Assembly (NCBI RefSeq): GCF_019720915.1
Contig: NZ_JAHKSI010000001.1
Span: 3,038,001-3,102,000 of the forward strand
Source: Alkalihalobacillus sp. TS-13
Lineage (GTDB): Bacteria > Bacillota > Bacilli > Bacillales > Fictibacillaceae
Direction: 5' to 3'
DNA: 64,000 nucleotides
Shown here: positions 62,404-64,000 of the stretch, in pieces
Layout: each line of letters opens with the position of its first letter
Position numbering within the stretch: the stretch's first letter is position 1
Made by a program: the position numbers and the translations under genes
The notes under the pieces: generated by a model
Seen by the model: the letters and a program-made list of their open reading frames with translations, nothing else
What the model was told of the DNA's origin: nothing
Databases searched by the model: none

Positions 62404-63597
62404 TTATTCATTTGACAACTGAGCCACTATGTTTTCCTTTTCTTGTGTAATTATTTTTAGAATTTTTTTCTTATGGTCCAAATTGTCAATATTTAAGATT
62501 CTGTCCATAGTTTTTATTATTTCGTGATGATCATTTTCAATGAAATAATACTCCATCTCAAATTTTTCCATTATACCAGGGTTTTTAAAACCCCAACTTT
62601 TATCAAAAAAACCTATAGCCGGAATTCCAGCGGATATTGCTAAAATTATTGAATGTAATCTCATGCCTATTATTAATTCACATTTATTATATATATTTAA
62701 TAATTTAAAAGGATTATACTCTTCAATTAACTGCACATCAGACTTAAATTCCTTTAAAAGCCTTTCTGAAATTTTTAAATCTTTTTTAGTCTGTACTACT
62801 AATAAAATATGGTGATTTTTTTCAATTAAGTTATTGATTACTTTTTTAAATACATATAAAATCTTTTTATTTTTATTTTCTTCTAATTCTTCGAGATCCC
62901 CAATTGTCTGGTTTCTAAGTGTAATAGCAACACACTTCTTCTTAGTAAAGTTATATTCATCTTTTATATGCCCCGAATTTTCTTTTATGTTAAAAGCTAA
63001 ATCGATATTTTTATCAATATTAGCCTTGGGAAATAACTTATTTAAATAATCGAAACTAATATTTTCCCTTACCCATATTTTATTTGCACTATTAATTGGA
63101 GATCCCATTAATAATTTCCCAATCCAATCTATTTTAGCTGCTGATTGGGGCAAAATATAATACGGAACATTGTGTTTTTGGGCAAGTCTTAATGGATACA
63201 TTAGAGCAGATAATCTTAAATAATCAGTTACACTAGATGCTCTAAAAAGATTCCCTCCATTAAAAAAAACAAAATCACTTTTTTTAATATCAATTTCAAG
63301 TTGTACCTTTTTAAGCCCACTAATAATCCTTATGCCATTAAAATACGTTTTAATTTTTTGAGACATATTACCTTCTCTATTAAGAGTAAAAGGGGATTCA
63401 ATAATCTCAATATCAGGATGGATATTTTTTAAAAAATTATTACTTTGTTGATATTGGGGATGAGATTTATCAAACAATGAATATACTTTTAAATTCACAT
63501 CCATATTCTTTAATAAATCTATTGCCCCTAATGTAATAGCCATATCTCCCCCATTCTTTAATCCATATGAATATAATAAGACCACATTTTTTTTCAT
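62404..63597 (-). CDS. Polysaccharide pyruvyl transferase family protein
   Basis: About 397 residues from ATG 63597, with AGGTGAT just ahead; GTG 63606 is a possible alternative. Family landmarks are LLYSYGLKNGGDMAITLGAI near the start, FFNGGNLFRASS, YILPQSAAKI, and GMRLHSIILAISAGIPAIGF (about residue 315). Such enzymes attach pyruvate ketal groups from phosphoenolpyruvate to sugars, adding negative charge to the polymer. It lies 26 bases downstream of the partial glycosyltransferase. Confidence 0.88.
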   Translation of the reverse strand: MKKNVVLLYSYGLKNGGDMAITLGAIDLLKNMDVNLKVYSLFDKSHPQYQQSNNFLKNIHPDIEIIESPFTLNREGNMSQKIKTYFNGIRIISGLKKVQLEIDIKKSDFVFFNGGNLFRASSVTDYLRLSALMYPLRLAQKHNVPYYILPQSAAKIDWIGKLLMGSPINSANKIWVRENISFDYLNKLFPKANIDKNIDLAFNIKENSGHIKDEYNFTKKKCVAITLRNQTIGDLEELEENKNKKILYVFKKVINNLIEKNHHILLVVQTKKDLKISERLLKEFKSDVQLIEEYNPFKLLNIYNKCELIIGMRLHSIILAISAGIPAIGFFDKSWGFKNPGIMEKFEMEYYFIENDHHEIIKTMDRILNIDNLDHKKKILKIITQEKENIVAQLSNE

Positions 63598-63622
63598 TTC
63601 GATCACCTATATCTTTAGCTAT

Positions 63623-64000
63623 TTATTTTAATGATTTTAATACAATTTTTACTGCGTTAACTACATCATACTTTTCTACTTTAACTAAATTATTTCTTGA
63701 AATTCCCTCGAGTGTTTTAAATTCTCTACATATTAATTTTAATGTATCTTTTAAATCACCTGAACTATTAGGTTTGATTAAGTAACCATTTTCACCATTA
63801 ATCACAATTTCTCCATTGGAACATATTTCAGTGGCGATAACCGGTAAACCCGCACTAAATGCATCAATTAAAACACCAGGAAAACCCTCAGTTTTACTAT
63901 AGGTCGGAAATAAAAAAACATCATAATTTTTTAATGTATCTACTACAGCATTCATTTCAACCTTTCCTTTATATCTAGCAAAATTATATTTTTTAAGTAA
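63623..64000 (-). CDS. Glycosyltransferase family 4, C-terminal part (cut by window edge)
   Basis: Only the last 125 codons are inside the window; the frame is open to base 64000. It shows YDVFLFPTYSKTEGFPGVLI and DAFSAGLPVIATEICSNGE with the EX7E-type donor site, then GYLIKPNSSGDL. These are the C-terminal donor-binding features of GT4 enzymes. The acceptor domain lies outside. Confidence 0.88.
   Translation of the reverse strand, partial: LLKKYNFARYKGKVEMNAVVDTLKNYDVFLFPTYSKTEGFPGVLIDAFSAGLPVIATEICSNGEIVINGENGYLIKPNSSGDLKDTLKLICREFKTLEGISRNNLVKVEKYDVVNAVKIVLKSLK

Noticed and set aside
1-64000. CRISPR arrays, rRNA or tRNA genes
   Set aside because: No regularly spaced direct repeats and no recognisable rRNA or tRNA sequences were seen on either strand.

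Overview
The window looks like chromosomal DNA of a low-to-moderate GC Gram-positive bacterium of the Bacillaceae. The reasons are strong AGGAGG-type ribosome binding sites, frequent GTG and TTG starts, a SAM-I (S-box) riboswitch, cre-like CcpA sites, a GC-rich repeat of a kind common in Bacillus, and gene sets typical of that family (metNIQ, YesM/YesN two-component pairs, DUF624, ICEBs1-like conjugation genes). The exact genus cannot be told from the sequence. No rRNA, tRNA or CRISPR array was seen.

Region 1 (1-6500, minus strand) is a sulfoquinovose operon: DUF4867 protein, sodium-solute symporter, sulfoquinovosidase (YihQ type), a fucose-isomerase-like presumed sulfoquinovose isomerase, and the start of a phosphofructokinase-family kinase cut by the window edge. 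A cre-like site lies inside its promoter. Region 2 (6881-13813) holds a dead ABC ATPase and a methionine locus. There a SAM riboswitch controls a glycerol-dehydrogenase-like oxidoreductase followed by metQ, metN and metI, with an FMN-dependent alpha-hydroxy-acid oxidase divergently placed.

Region 3 (13986-26456) is an ICEBs1/Tn916-like conjugation module on the minus strand: replication-relaxation protein, coupling ATPase, TcpC/ConB, small membrane protein, TcpE/ConD, VirB4/ConE, lipoprotein, VirB6-like ConG, CwlT-like hydrolase and YddI-like protein. Two small divergent Xre regulators are associated with five copies of a GATAA-N5-TTATC operator. No integrase or relaxase is visible. Directly beyond the regulators, on the plus strand, lies the most unusual part (26706-29130): a protein with a DCC1-type CxxC domain, an internal twin-arginine signal and a 69-residue tail carrying 16 cysteines, then a small membrane protein, tatA and tatC. 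I read this as a candidate Tat-exported, cysteine-rich, bacteriocin-like system with its own translocase and a possible immunity protein.

Region 4 (29297-35668) is a beta-mannoside phosphorolysis cluster: GH130, DUF1861 and an ABC importer under a divergent LacI regulator. Region 5 (35749-52666) starts and ends with decayed secreted-protein fragments and IS21-family elements. Between them sits a catabolic block with GH3, a YesM/YesN pair, an ABC importer, a UidA-type beta-glucuronidase and a DUF624 protein. Region 6 (53075-64000) is a very AT-rich surface-polysaccharide cluster: galE, UDP-ManNAc dehydrogenase, three glycosyltransferases (one partial), Wzx, Wzy, a heparinase II/III-like protein and a polysaccharide pyruvyl transferase; it continues past the right edge.
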